Positions 17,196 to 25,767 of a stretch of 64,000 nucleotides of DNA are shown here, piece after piece (positions within the stretch are counted from its first letter, which is position 1; the number at the start of each line of letters is the position of its first letter). A model generated the notes under the pieces. The model was given only the letters and a program-made list of their open reading frames with translations, did no database searches and had not been told where the DNA came from. The stretch covers positions 1-64,000 of the forward strand of contig CAYMNK010000007.1 in NCBI GenBank assembly GCA_964391805.1, in the 5' to 3' direction. Made by a program: the position numbers and the translations under genes. Origin of the DNA: RUG14300 sp964391805. Lineage in GTDB: Bacteria > Bacillota > Clostridia > Christensenellales > CAG-1252.

Positions 17196-17972
17196 TTATT
17201 CCTTATCGCCATCAGCGGACGCTTCTTCCGCTTCTTTAGCCTTACGGCGTCTTTCCCTACGTTTTTCGAGAGCAAGTGCTTTCTTACGATCCTTATCTTC
17301 TTCGATTTGCTTATACACAAGGTCGATACCGTCCTTAACTACACCGACTGCTTGAGGTTCGGTAACTCTAACGGTAGTAGCGGATTGTTTAATCTTAACT
17401 GCGGAATCATCGGCATAACTATTAAAATCACTATCAATAGGGGTAAATTGACAAACGATTTCACCACGTTTAATAGACATCCTCAATACACGGTAAGCAC
17501 CGATTTTATAATCATAATAACCACTCTTTCTTAATTCCTTGACACCGTCCTTAGTAAGAGCATGGCGTGCAATGTCGTCAAAGAATGCCTTGTTCTCTGC
17601 TGAAAGCATGGAATACTTTTCTTCGCAAGTAAGATTAACTCTATTGAAACTAACTGCCGAAGGATCTTCTTTTTCTTCGGGAAGTTCTATAAGTTCCACG
17701 CCATCGGGAAGGTCACTCGAAGAGTCTTCCTCTACCTCAGGGGTAGGCTCATAGTCGGTACTTACCTCTACCATAGGTTCGTCCGCTGCAATCTCCTCAA
17801 CAGGTTGTGGTGAAACTTCCTCGGTTGTATCCTCGTCTTCGTCCTCGTTCTTACCCTTACGCTCGCGTGATTCACGGACTATATCGCGGACAATTACCAT
17901 GACCGCAAATAGGCACAGCACACATAAGAACAGCATAAAGATACTTACGATCACCAAAAGTACATTATCCAT
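17196..17972 (-). CDS. Membrane protein of unknown function, first gene of the matrix cluster
   Basis: 258 residues, not recognised. One N-terminal membrane helix (about 4-29), an acidic Glu/Asp/Pro-rich linker (about 40-95), a conserved-looking central segment (LTCEEKYSMLSAENKAFFDD to RVLRMSIKRGEIVCQF, about 110-170), and a strongly basic coiled-coil tail (EKRRERRRKAKEAEE). Topology would put the bulk in the cytoplasm. AAGGAG precedes the ATG. It is coupled to SipW1 and leads the operon, so a scaffold or regulatory role in matrix secretion is possible but unproven. Confidence 0.75.
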   Translation of the reverse strand: MDNVLLVIVSIFMLFLCVLCLFAVMVIVRDIVRESRERKGKNEDEDEDTTEEVSPQPVEEIAADEPMVEVSTDYEPTPEVEEDSSSDLPDGVELIELPEEKEDPSAVSFNRVNLTCEEKYSMLSAENKAFFDDIARHALTKDGVKELRKSGYYDYKIGAYRVLRMSIKRGEIVCQFTPIDSDFNSYADDSAVKIKQSATTVRVTEPQAVGVVKDGIDLVYKQIEEDKDRKKALALEKRRERRRKAKEAEEASADGDKE

Positions 17973-18008
17973 CTCATTACTCCTTACATTTATTCCTAAA
18001 TACTCAAG

Positions 18009-18032
18009 GAGAAAAACGGTCAGGTTTTTCTC
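18009..18032 (-). other. Stem-loop in the 5' UTR of the matrix operon
   Basis: GAGAAAAAC pairs with GTTTTTCTC (9 bp, 6-nt loop), 36 bp upstream of the first gene. No T run follows on the minus strand. Confidence 0.5.
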
Positions 18033-18105
18033 GGTGCGTATACTTAGTTATAGGTCCTAAGTACCCCGACTTTTAGAAAAAATCGCTTTTTCTTTCCTCA
18101 GAATA

Positions 18106-18153
18106 CCCCCCCCCCTATTTTTATATATTAACATTTTGGTAAACGAATTGCAA
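18106..18153 (-). promoter_or_regulatory. Promoter of the matrix cluster with a G10 tract at the transcript start
   Basis: Minus strand: TTGCAA (18148-18153), 17-bp spacer, TAATAT (18125-18130). Transcription should start near 18118, and a run of ten G (18106-18115) begins about 3 nt later. The 5' UTR is about 145 nt long. A homopolymer here could vary in length or promote slippage by RNA polymerase. Confidence 0.65.
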
Positions 18154-18679
18154 CACTTTCGGCATATTTTTTTGCTATACGTGTCGATTTTTTTGATAAT
18201 TTTGTGAAAAAATAAGGAGAAATGAATAACAAAGTAAACGTTTATTTACCAATGTTGTGTTTTGTCCGTAGTAGTACTGTTTTCCGTCCTATAATACTGT
18301 TTTCCATTCGCCCTCATACTATACATATGTCATCCTGAGTGTAGCGACAGCAGAATCGAAGGATCTTATTCCTTGTTAATATGGAATAAGATTCTGACAC
18401 TACGTGTCACCCTGCGGGTTCGACTACAGGGCGTTGCCCTTCGCTCAGAATGACATATATATCCGCAATTTTGCGAAGCAAAACATCATTTGCTTTAGTG
18501 CTCGTCCGCAAGATACCAAGTGCCCACAATTTGATTCTCACTTCGTTCGAATTTCGACTACGCTCAGTATGACGGCGGACGAATGACATAACTTGTCGCT
18601 AACGCTTAACAAGAATGTTGTTCAAGCAACCTTTTATTTAAATCTTTTCCGTTTTACCTCAAATATTGTTAAATTACCC
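18154..18679. repeat. Gene-free stretch with MITE-like element
   Basis: AT-rich to 18320, then the MITE-like element (18328-18455) and further CGAATTTCGACTACGCTCAGTA-type fragments to about 18590. I see no gene; short open frames here are made of repeat sequence. Confidence 0.65.
18323..18456. repeat. 134-bp direct repeat, copy 1 (MITE-like, 18328-18455)
   Basis: Matches 20309-20442 with one mismatch seen (cagaatc versus cggaatc). Ends TGTCATCCTGAG and CTCAGAATGACA are 12-bp inverted repeats with one mismatch. Non-coding. Confidence 0.85.
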
Positions 18680-18708
18680 TTGACATGCCTATTTCTTTTT
18701 GTTATAAT
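18680..18708 (+). promoter_or_regulatory. Consensus sigma-A promoter of the ATPase gene
   Basis: TTGACA (18680-18685), 17-bp spacer, TATAAT (18703-18708). Just downstream a 14-bp sequence, CAAATCGTGATTAG, occurs twice in tandem (18717 and 18732), a possible operator. Confidence 0.85.
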
Positions 18709-18770
18709 TATTTTGTCAAATCGTGATTAGACAAATCGTGATTAGGCTAAACTGCATGAGGAGATGTTCT

Positions 18771-20201
18771 ATGTTTGTTGGTCGTAAAAATGAATTACAA
18801 TTTCTAAATGATGCATATAATTCAAATAAAGCAGAGCTTATAGTCATGTACGGTAGACGGCGTGTAGGTAAAACAGAACTTTTAAACGAGTTTTGTAAAG
18901 ATAAAAACGCCATTTTTTACACTTGTCGCGAGTATACCGATACAAAACAATTGCAATCATTTACCGATAAAATCCACTCTTATCATATACCATATTTTGA
19001 ATATGTCTCTCAATTTGCTAACTGGGAACAAGCATTCTCATCAGTTTTACACATCGAAACCGATAAGAAGAAATTGCTTATCATAGACGAATTTCCTTAC
19101 GCCTGTAAAGTCAATAGCAGTATCCCATCCGTTTTACAAGTTTTGTGGGATGAAAAACTCAAGTACGAAAACATAATGATTATTCTTTGTGGTAGTGCAA
19201 TGAGTTTTATTGAAAAGGAATTGCTGTCGGAAAAAAATCCGCTATACGGCAGAACTACCGGTATTTATAAGGTCAAACCGCTCCCATTTACCGATGCGTT
19301 TAAATTCTTCCCGAACTACTCAGACGAAGACAAACTTTTGGTATATGCTATTTTAGGCGGTGTTCCGCACTATTTAAGCCAATTTAATCCAAATATTTCA
19401 CTCGAAGATAATATCAAACGCAATATTCTCCGTAAAGGTTGTCCGCTTTATAATGAAGTTGAATTTCTTCTAAAACAAGAATTACGCGAAACTGCGGTAT
19501 ATAATACAATCGTGGAAGCTATCGCACTCGGGCATAATTCTTTTTCCGATATAATGAATAAAACGCAACTTGAAAAAAGTAAATTGAGCGTTTATCTCAA
19601 AAATTTAATCGAGTTATCAATCGTGGAAAAAGAAATATGTGCACTCAGCACCGATAAGGAAAGAAACAATTCTTCAAAAGGTAGTTATATGCTTACGGAT
19701 AATTTCTTTCGTTTTTGGTATGCATTTGCTTATCGCAATCTAACCGATCTCGAGAACGATGATATCGATGGTGTTTGGGATGAGTGTATCAAGGATAATT
19801 TACATTTTTTTGCTTCAACTCCGTTTGAAAAAACTTGTCTCGATTTCCTATATATTTTGAACAAAAATAGAGAGTTGCCGTTTAGGATACACAACGCTTC
19901 TCGCTATTGGGGAAAAACAATTCAAATTGTAGACGGACAAAAACAATCAATAAATCTCGAAATCGATATATTGGCTCCCGATGTAAAAAAGAAGTGTTTC
20001 ATTTTTGGAGAATGCAAATTTACAAATGAGCTCTTTGACATGCAACAATTAAAAAAATTGCAAGAAAAAGTTTTTATAGACGGAAAGGTCTATTTCTACT
20101 TATTCTCGCTTTCGGGGTTCACAGACTCCGTTCAAAAATATGCGACATCACACAATAATGTTGTACTCATTAGTGCAAAAGATATTATTTCTATTATTTA
20201 A
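18771..20201 (+). CDS. AAA-type ATPase with C-terminal DUF234 nuclease-like domain
   Basis: 476 residues. An N-terminal FVGRKNEL motif and Walker A GRRRVGKT (28-35), Walker B LLIIDEF (about 103-109) and CGSAMSF mark the archaeal-type/STAND-like ATPase family common in bacteria and archaea. After a winged-helix segment (about 250-310) comes a DUF234 region with LEIDILAPD and FGECKF, an arrangement resembling the D...ExK core of PD-(D/E)XK nucleases. I chose the ATG at 18771 because AGGAG lies about 8 nt before; upstream ATG-like starts have none. It is a lone gene with its own promoter between MITE-like direct repeats. Biological role is unknown; a mobile-element or defence link is only a guess. 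Confidence 0.85.
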   Translation: MFVGRKNELQFLNDAYNSNKAELIVMYGRRRVGKTELLNEFCKDKNAIFYTCREYTDTKQLQSFTDKIHSYHIPYFEYVSQFANWEQAFSSVLHIETDKKKLLIIDEFPYACKVNSSIPSVLQVLWDEKLKYENIMIILCGSAMSFIEKELLSEKNPLYGRTTGIYKVKPLPFTDAFKFFPNYSDEDKLLVYAILGGVPHYLSQFNPNISLEDNIKRNILRKGCPLYNEVEFLLKQELRETAVYNTIVEAIALGHNSFSDIMNKTQLEKSKLSVYLKNLIELSIVEKEICALSTDKERNNSSKGSYMLTDNFFRFWYAFAYRNLTDLENDDIDGVWDECIKDNLHFFASTPFEKTCLDFLYILNKNRELPFRIHNASRYWGKTIQIVDGQKQSINLEIDILAPDVKKKCFIFGECKFTNELFDMQQLKKLQEKVFIDGKVYFYLFSLSGFTDSVQKYATSHNNVVLISAKDIISII

Positions 20202-20632
20202 TATAAATGTGCAGGTGCAAGGTTAAGTTACAACTCAACAAGAGTGAAGCATAGCATTGTAAAGTTATGGATTAGTTTGATGGATAATTTAGTCTGACAT
20301 TAAACCACACATATGTCATCCTGAGTGTAGCGACAGCGGAATCGAAGGATCTTATTCCTTGTTAATATGGAATAAGATTCTGACACTACGTGTCACCCTG
20401 CGGGTTCGACTACAGGGCGTTGCCCTTCGCTCAGAATGACATTTGATGGTGCGGTGCTACGCCGTTCACTTGCTCAGTATGACGGCGGACGAATGACACG
20501 ATTGGACGCTGACGCTTGCCTTAATTAAGGATATTGCGATTAGTAATAGTCGCTACTATTATTCATTTTTTTCAAAAAATCCGCCGTTTTGCCTATATTT
20601 TTAATTAAATTAAGGATTTTTTCTAAAAACTC
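20202..20632. repeat. Gene-free stretch with second MITE-like element
   Basis: Contains the 20309-20442 repeat and CTCAGTATGACGGCGGACGA (also near 18565 and 23050). No gene or terminator evident. Confidence 0.65.
20309..20442. repeat. 134-bp direct repeat, copy 2 (MITE-like, 20314-20441)
   Basis: Second copy, in the same orientation as 18323-18456 and 1986 bp away, so the ATPase gene is bracketed. Confidence 0.85.
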
Positions 20633-20661
20633 TTGATAATTGGTTTGTGTTGTGATAAACT
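20633..20661 (+). promoter_or_regulatory. Promoter of fba
   Basis: TTGATA (20633-20638), 17-bp spacer, TAAACT (20656-20661), 38 bp before the start codon. Confidence 0.6.
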
Positions 20662-20698
20662 TATTAATAGAGAATTTTTTATTACGGAGGTAATAACT

Positions 20699-21670
20699 AT
20701 GCCATTAGTTACAACTACTGAAATGTTTAAAAAGGCATACGAAGGCGGTTATGCTATAGGTGCTTTTAACGTTAACAATATGGAAATCGTTCAAGCGATC
20801 ACAGAGGCCTGCAAAGAAGAAAAGGCTCCCGTTATCCTTCAAGTTTCGAAGGGCGCAAGAGCTTATGCTAATCACACCTATTTGGTTAAATTAGTTGAAG
20901 CAGCTGTTATCGAATGTCCCGAAATCCCTATCGCTTTACACCTTGACCACGGTCCCGATTTCGAAACCTGTAAGGCTTGTATCGACGGCGGTTTCACATC
21001 TGTCATGATCGACGGTTCCAGCCTACCCTATGAAGAAAATGTTGCTCTCACCAAGAGAGTTGTTGAATATGCTCACGCTCACGGCGTAGTAGTAGAAGGC
21101 GAACTCGGTACATTAGCAGGTATCGAAGACGATGTTCAAGTTGAGCACGGCGCAGAATCCTACACCAGACCCGAAGAAGTTGTTGATTTCGTTACCAGAA
21201 CCGGTGTTGACTCTCTTGCCATTGCTATCGGTACTTCTCACGGCGCATATAAATTTAAACCCGAACAATGTACTCGTAATGAGAAAGGCATTTTAGTACC
21301 GCCACCCCTCAGATTCGACATTTTGGAAGAAGTTTCCAAGCAACTTCCCGGATTCCCCATCGTTTTACACGGTTCTTCATCCGTTCCTCAAAACTACGTG
21401 CAAATGATTAACGAGCACGGCGGAAGAATGCCTGACGCAGTAGGTGTTCCCGAAGAACAACTCCGCAAGGCTGCATCTATGTCTGTTTGTAAGATCAATA
21501 TCGACTCTGACTTACGTCTTGCTATGACCGGTACTGTTCGTAAATTCTACGATGAGCATCCTGATAAGTTCGACCCCAGAGAATATCTAAAGCCCGCAAG
21601 AGCTAACATCAAAGAGTTGGTTAGACATAAACTTGTAGACGTATTAGGTTGTGCAGGTAAGGCTGAATAA
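20699..21670 (+). CDS. fba: Class II fructose-1,6-bisphosphate aldolase
   Basis: Cleaves fructose 1,6-bisphosphate to dihydroxyacetone phosphate and glyceraldehyde 3-phosphate in cytoplasmic glycolysis. 323 residues. HLDHG (81-85) supplies the catalytic Asp and a zinc ligand; GTSHGAYK and LHGSSSVP supply the other metal- and phosphate-binding positions. TACGGAGG lies upstream of the ATG at 20699. Codon choice is biased toward GCT/GGT/AAG as expected for a highly expressed gene. It is followed by gap, which has its own promoter. Confidence 0.95.
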   Translation: MPLVTTTEMFKKAYEGGYAIGAFNVNNMEIVQAITEACKEEKAPVILQVSKGARAYANHTYLVKLVEAAVIECPEIPIALHLDHGPDFETCKACIDGGFTSVMIDGSSLPYEENVALTKRVVEYAHAHGVVVEGELGTLAGIEDDVQVEHGAESYTRPEEVVDFVTRTGVDSLAIAIGTSHGAYKFKPEQCTRNEKGILVPPPLRFDILEEVSKQLPGFPIVLHGSSSVPQNYVQMINEHGGRMPDAVGVPEEQLRKAASMSVCKINIDSDLRLAMTGTVRKFYDEHPDKFDPREYLKPARANIKELVRHKLVDVLGCAGKAE

Positions 21671-21701
21671 TTAATATCTAAATAAAAATCTCATTAAATA
21701 C

Positions 21702-21730
21702 TTGCAATCGTCGAACGATTGTTATAGAAT
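21702..21730 (+). promoter_or_regulatory. Promoter of gap with embedded palindrome
   Basis: TTGCAA (21702-21707), 17-bp spacer, TAGAAT (21725-21730). A perfect 7-3-7 inverted repeat, CAATCGT-CGA-ACGATTG (21705-21721), overlaps the -35 box and spacer and looks like a repressor operator. A CGGAC/GTCCG hairpin follows (21736-21749). Confidence 0.65.
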
Positions 21731-21790
21731 ACTAACGGACAAGTGTCCGAAAATAAAAAATTAATCATTAAATTTGGAGGATTATACAAT

Positions 21791-22813
21791 ATGGCTAAAA
21801 ATGTAAGAGTTGCTATTAACGGTTTCGGTAGAATCGGTCGTTTGGCTTTCAGACAAATGTTTGGTGCTAAGGGCTACACCGTTGTTGCTATCAACGACTT
21901 AACAAGTCCGAGAATGCTCGCTCACCTTTTAAAATACGATTCAGCTCAAGGTAGCTACGGTCACGACGTAGTAGCTAACGACGAGGAAGGTACAATCACC
22001 GTTGACGGCAAGACTATAAAGATCTATGCTGAAAAAGACGCTAACAACTGTCCTTGGAAGAAATTGAGAGTTGACGTTGTTTTGGAATGCACAGGTTTCT
22101 ATACCTCTAAGGCTAAGGCTCAAGCTCACATCAATGCCGGTGCTAAGAAAGTTGTTATCTCTGCTCCCGCAGGTAACGATCTTCCCACCATCGTTTACAA
22201 TGTTAACCACAACATCTTGACAGCTGAAGACAATATCATCTCCGCTGCATCTTGTACAACTAACTGCTTAGCTCCTATGGCTAAGGCTTTGAATGATTAC
22301 GCTCCTATCCAAAGCGGTATCATGACCACAGTTCACGCTTATACCGGTGACCAAATGATTCTTGACGGTCCTCAACGTAAAGGTGACCTCAGAAGATCTC
22401 GTGCAGGTGCTTTGAACATCGTTCCTAACAGCACAGGCGCTGCTAAGGCAATCGGTCTCGTTATCCCCGAATTGAACGGCAAACTTATCGGTGCTGCTCA
22501 AAGAGTTCCTACTCCTACAGGTTCCACCACTATCTTAATCGCTGTTGTTAAGGGTCACGACATCACTAAGGAAAGCATCAACGCAGCTATGAAGGCTCAA
22601 AGCAATGAATCTTTCGGTTATAACACCGATGAAATCGTTTCTTCCGACGTTATCGGTATGAGATACGGTTCATTATTCGATGCTACACAAACCATGGTTC
22701 AAAAGATCGACGAAGAAACATATCAAGTACAAGTTGTTTCTTGGTACGATAACGAGAACAGCTACACCAGCCAAATGGTTCGTACAATTAAGTACTTTGC
22801 TGAACTTCTCTAA
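21791..22813 (+). CDS. gap: Glyceraldehyde-3-phosphate dehydrogenase
   Basis: Oxidises glyceraldehyde 3-phosphate to 1,3-bisphosphoglycerate in glycolysis. 340 residues. NAD-binding NGFGRIGR (10-17); D36 in INDL favours NAD over NADP; the catalytic cysteine is C155 in SAASCTTNC. The C-terminal WYDNENSYT motif is present. TTTGGAGG lies upstream of the ATG at 21791. It ends 18 bp before a strong terminator. Strong codon bias suggests high expression. Confidence 0.97.
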   Translation: MAKNVRVAINGFGRIGRLAFRQMFGAKGYTVVAINDLTSPRMLAHLLKYDSAQGSYGHDVVANDEEGTITVDGKTIKIYAEKDANNCPWKKLRVDVVLECTGFYTSKAKAQAHINAGAKKVVISAPAGNDLPTIVYNVNHNILTAEDNIISAASCTTNCLAPMAKALNDYAPIQSGIMTTVHAYTGDQMILDGPQRKGDLRRSRAGALNIVPNSTGAAKAIGLVIPELNGKLIGAAQRVPTPTGSTTILIAVVKGHDITKESINAAMKAQSNESFGYNTDEIVSSDVIGMRYGSLFDATQTMVQKIDEETYQVQVVSWYDNENSYTSQMVRTIKYFAELL

Positions 22814-22827
22814 TCAATCAGTGTTAA

Positions 22828-22859
22828 CAAAAAACGGAGCGGTCTCGCTCCGTTTTTTT
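22828..22859 (+). terminator. Intrinsic terminator of gap
   Basis: ACGGAGC, loop, GCTCCGT and T7. Confidence 0.9.
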
Positions 22860-23154
22860 ATGTCCAAATGCGGATTTGTATCTGTTTTTTATAGATTTTA
22901 GATACCGATACCTACGGTATCGCTACTACGCAGTTCGACTACAGACTTCGTCTCAATATGATATTTGATAGGTATCGTCCGCAAGATACCAAATTGTTGC
23001 ACAATTTGATTCTCACTTCGTTCGAATTTCGACTACGCTTACACTCCGCTCAGTATGACGGCGGACGAAATGCTCAGTATGACATTTGATGATATTAACG
23101 GCTTCTTGCGATAGCAAAGACTTCATTTCGCGATAGCGCTACATCAATGGTACT
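22860..23154. repeat. Repeat-filled gap between gap and the flavin reductase gene
   Basis: Fragments include GATACCTACGGTATCGC, CAATTTGATTCTCACTTCG (also near 18525) and two CTCAGTATGAC ends. No gene. Confidence 0.6.
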
Positions 23155-23712
23155 TTATTTTAGTTGTAAGCCGTCTTTGAAAGCGTTTCCGACCTTTTCG
23201 CCTAATACAATATATGCGTGATTCATACTGTCATAGGTAATGGGACGAAGTTTTTGAGGATCTACTTTACCGTCGGTTAATACACTTTCATCGACACAAA
23301 CGTTGACTATTTCTCCAACCATTCTACAAGATTCGGCGTCGTAACTTTTGAATCTACATTCAATCGCCATTGGTAATTCATCGATTATAGGTGCGTCGAC
23401 AAATTCGCTTTTGGTCACATGAAATCCGGCACGTTCGAGTTTTTTCGGGACATCGTTAGCGGAAACCAAGCCGACATAATCACAAGCTACCACCGTGTCC
23501 GCAGTAGCCATACTTACGGTAAAAGCTCCTCTGTTTAGAATATTCTTTACTGTTTTGTGATCTTCGCTTAAACAAATAGATAGTTCGCTACTTTCGCTGA
23601 TACCGCCCCAAGCAGCATTCATTGCATCGGGCACACCGCTCTCATCATATGTACCGATAATAAAAACAGGTTGCGGATATACGGCAGTTTTTGCACCAAA
23701 ATTTTTTCTCAT
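23155..23712 (-). CDS. Flavin reductase-like (FMN-binding split barrel) protein
   Basis: 185 residues. It begins FGAKTAVYPQPVFIIGTYD and continues DAMNAAWGGISE, the start of the flavin reductase-like family whose members bind FMN, with TVSMATADTVVACDYVGLVS in the middle. The substrate is not determinable; relatives act as flavoredoxins or NAD(P)H:flavin oxidoreductases. GGAG precedes the start. It lies behind the nadE terminator and so is probably transcribed alone. Confidence 0.85.
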   Translation of the reverse strand: MRKNFGAKTAVYPQPVFIIGTYDESGVPDAMNAAWGGISESSELSICLSEDHKTVKNILNRGAFTVSMATADTVVACDYVGLVSANDVPKKLERAGFHVTKSEFVDAPIIDELPMAIECRFKSYDAESCRMVGEIVNVCVDESVLTDGKVDPQKLRPITYDSMNHAYIVLGEKVGNAFKDGLQLK

Positions 23713-23809
23713 AAATTACGTCTCCTTTTTTTATATTGCTTTTTATTCCAATAAAATACCTTTTTTATAGAAAATCTTTTTTCGCCTTTAGTCGATTACA
23801 ATAAATAGC

Positions 23810-23835
23810 AAAAAGGTGCCCTAAGACACCTTTTT
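23810..23835 (-). terminator. Intrinsic terminator of nadE
   Basis: AAAAAGGTG and CACCTTTTT form a 9-bp stem around an 8-nt loop just past the nadE stop; nearly symmetric, so it could also work on the other strand. Confidence 0.8.
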
Positions 23836-23838
23836 AAG

Positions 23839-25749
23839 TTACTCCGCGTTATCCTCGAGTTCTTTAAGCCATACGGTTGCTTCGGCATCGCTGACCATTT
23901 TCCAGTCAGAGCGAGGCGATAAGCACACCGTACCTATCTTAACACCGTCGGGCACGCAGTTGCGTTTAAATTGTTGAGAGAAAAATCTCTTAATGAACAC
24001 GATAAGCCATTTTTTGATAACCTCATCCGAATAATCTCCGTTAAAGGCATATTTTGCCAAGCGGTAAACCTTTGAGGGTGCCATTGCTTTCCTTATCATA
24101 TAGAATAGGAAGAAATCGTGTAGAACATACGGACCAACCTTATCTTCGGTTTTTTGTTGAATATTACCTTTACTATCGGGCGGTAATAATTCGGGACTAA
24201 TCTCGGTGGCTAAAATATCATTCAAAACATTTTTAAGGTTATCACTCGAGTTAGATGCGACATAGCGTATTACCGATGAAACCATTGTTTTAGGTACACC
24301 GCAATTGATGCCATACATTGACATATGGTCTCCGTTGAAAGTAGACCAGCCGAGTGCCGATTCCGATAGATCACCTGTACCGATAACGAGTCCGTTATAT
24401 TTATTAGCAAGGTCCATAAGCACTTGAGTGCGTTCTCTTGCTTGTGCATTCTCATATGTTACATCATAAACGTTAGGATCGTGTTCGATATCTGCAAAAT
24501 GCTGTAAAACTGCCGATTTAATATCGATATTTTTAACGGTAATACCGAGTTCGTTCATAAGGGTAAGTGAGTTATTTAAGGTCCTTGACGTAGTACCGAA
24601 GCAAGGCATCGTTACACCTATTATATTCTTACGGCCCATTCCAACTAAGTCGACAGCCCTCGCTGTTGCCAATAATGCCAAAGTACTATCCAAGCCTCCG
24701 CTTATACCGAGAACAAGACTCTTAACTTTAGTATGTTTAATTCGTTTTGCCAACGCATAAGCTTGTAAGTTGAGAGTAAGTTCGCATCTTTCTTCAAACT
24801 CTTCGTGAGTCGGGATAAAGGGCGTTTTTGGATACTTACGAGTAAGACTACATTTATCCTTTTTGACACAAAACTCCACAACTCTATATGACGGATCGTC
24901 CTTGATGTAATCAGCCATTTTACTTCTGCCGTTCAACAGACCGAACAAGTCAATTTCGGTGCAAATAAAGTCTTCTGTGAATAACTTAGACGATGATAAC
25001 ACGTATCCGTCCTCCGCAATGATTTTATGTCCGCCGAATACCGTTTCGGATGTACTTTCGCTAACGCCCGAACTGACGTAAATATATGCGGATAAAGTTT
25101 TGCCCGATTGTTGAGCAACCATAGCTTCACGATAACGTGCTTTACCTATAACCTCGTTACTTGCGGATAAATTCACCAAAACCGTTGCTCCGGCCTTAGC
25201 GTGAGATAATGTAGGCGGACACATAACCCAAATATCCTCGCATATTTCACAAGCGACCTTGAAGGCGGGCATTTCGCTATCGACAAAAATGATATTAGCA
25301 CCGAAAGGAACGATTTGACCGCACAGTTTGATATCAACTACATCTTTTTCGGCGGGAACAAAATGTCTTTTTTCGTAAAATTCATTATAGTTCGGTAAGA
25401 ATGATTTAGGCACTACACCCAATATTTTACCCTCAAATAATGCTACGGCTACATTGTATATGTTTCCGTGATGTTTTAGTGGCATTCCGACCAAAACAAG
25501 CATGTCTAAGTCCTTGGAACTCTTTACGATATCGTCAAGAGCGTCTACAGCAGAATTCAACAACGTATCATGATAGAAAAGATCTCCGCAACTGTAACCG
25601 GTAATAGCCAATTCGGGAAGCGCCAAAAGCTTAACGCCTTGAGTATGAGCAACTTGCATTGCTTTTATAATTTCGCCCTTATTGAATACTGTATCGGCTA
25701 CCTTTACTTCAGGTGAATATGCACCAACTTTTACAAATCCGTTCTTCAT
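23839..25749 (-). CDS. nadE: Glutamine-dependent NAD+ synthetase
   Basis: Last step of NAD synthesis: amidates deamido-NAD+ using ammonia from glutamine. 636 residues in two domains. The N-terminal nitrilase-type glutaminase has its Glu-Lys-Cys triad at E46 (LPELAITGY), K115 (VPKSFLPNYNEFYEKR) and C170 (CEICEDIW). The C-terminal synthetase has the PP-loop LGISGGLDSTLALL and GTGDLSESALGWSTFNGDH. Length matches the large bacterial form. GGAG precedes the ATG, which is 18 bp after the aminopeptidase stop, so the two form an operon ended by the terminator at 23810. Confidence 0.95.
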   Translation of the reverse strand: MKNGFVKVGAYSPEVKVADTVFNKGEIIKAMQVAHTQGVKLLALPELAITGYSCGDLFYHDTLLNSAVDALDDIVKSSKDLDMLVLVGMPLKHHGNIYNVAVALFEGKILGVVPKSFLPNYNEFYEKRHFVPAEKDVVDIKLCGQIVPFGANIIFVDSEMPAFKVACEICEDIWVMCPPTLSHAKAGATVLVNLSASNEVIGKARYREAMVAQQSGKTLSAYIYVSSGVSESTSETVFGGHKIIAEDGYVLSSSKLFTEDFICTEIDLFGLLNGRSKMADYIKDDPSYRVVEFCVKKDKCSLTRKYPKTPFIPTHEEFEERCELTLNLQAYALAKRIKHTKVKSLVLGISGGLDSTLALLATARAVDLVGMGRKNIIGVTMPCFGTTSRTLNNSLTLMNELGITVKNIDIKSAVLQHFADIEHDPNVYDVTYENAQARERTQVLMDLANKYNGLVIGTGDLSESALGWSTFNGDHMSMYGINCGVPKTMVSSVIRYVASNSSDNLKNVLNDILATEISPELLPPDSKGNIQQKTEDKVGPYVLHDFFLFYMIRKAMAPSKVYRLAKYAFNGDYSDEVIKKWLIVFIKRFFSQQFKRNCVPDGVKIGTVCLSPRSDWKMVSDAEATVWLKELEDNAE

Positions 25750-25767
25750 TAAAATCTCCGTCGTTTA

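Noticed and set aside
18404..18589. Small genes in the repeat region before the ATPase
   Set aside because: Open frames on both strands coincide with MITE-like repeat sequence and have no RBS.
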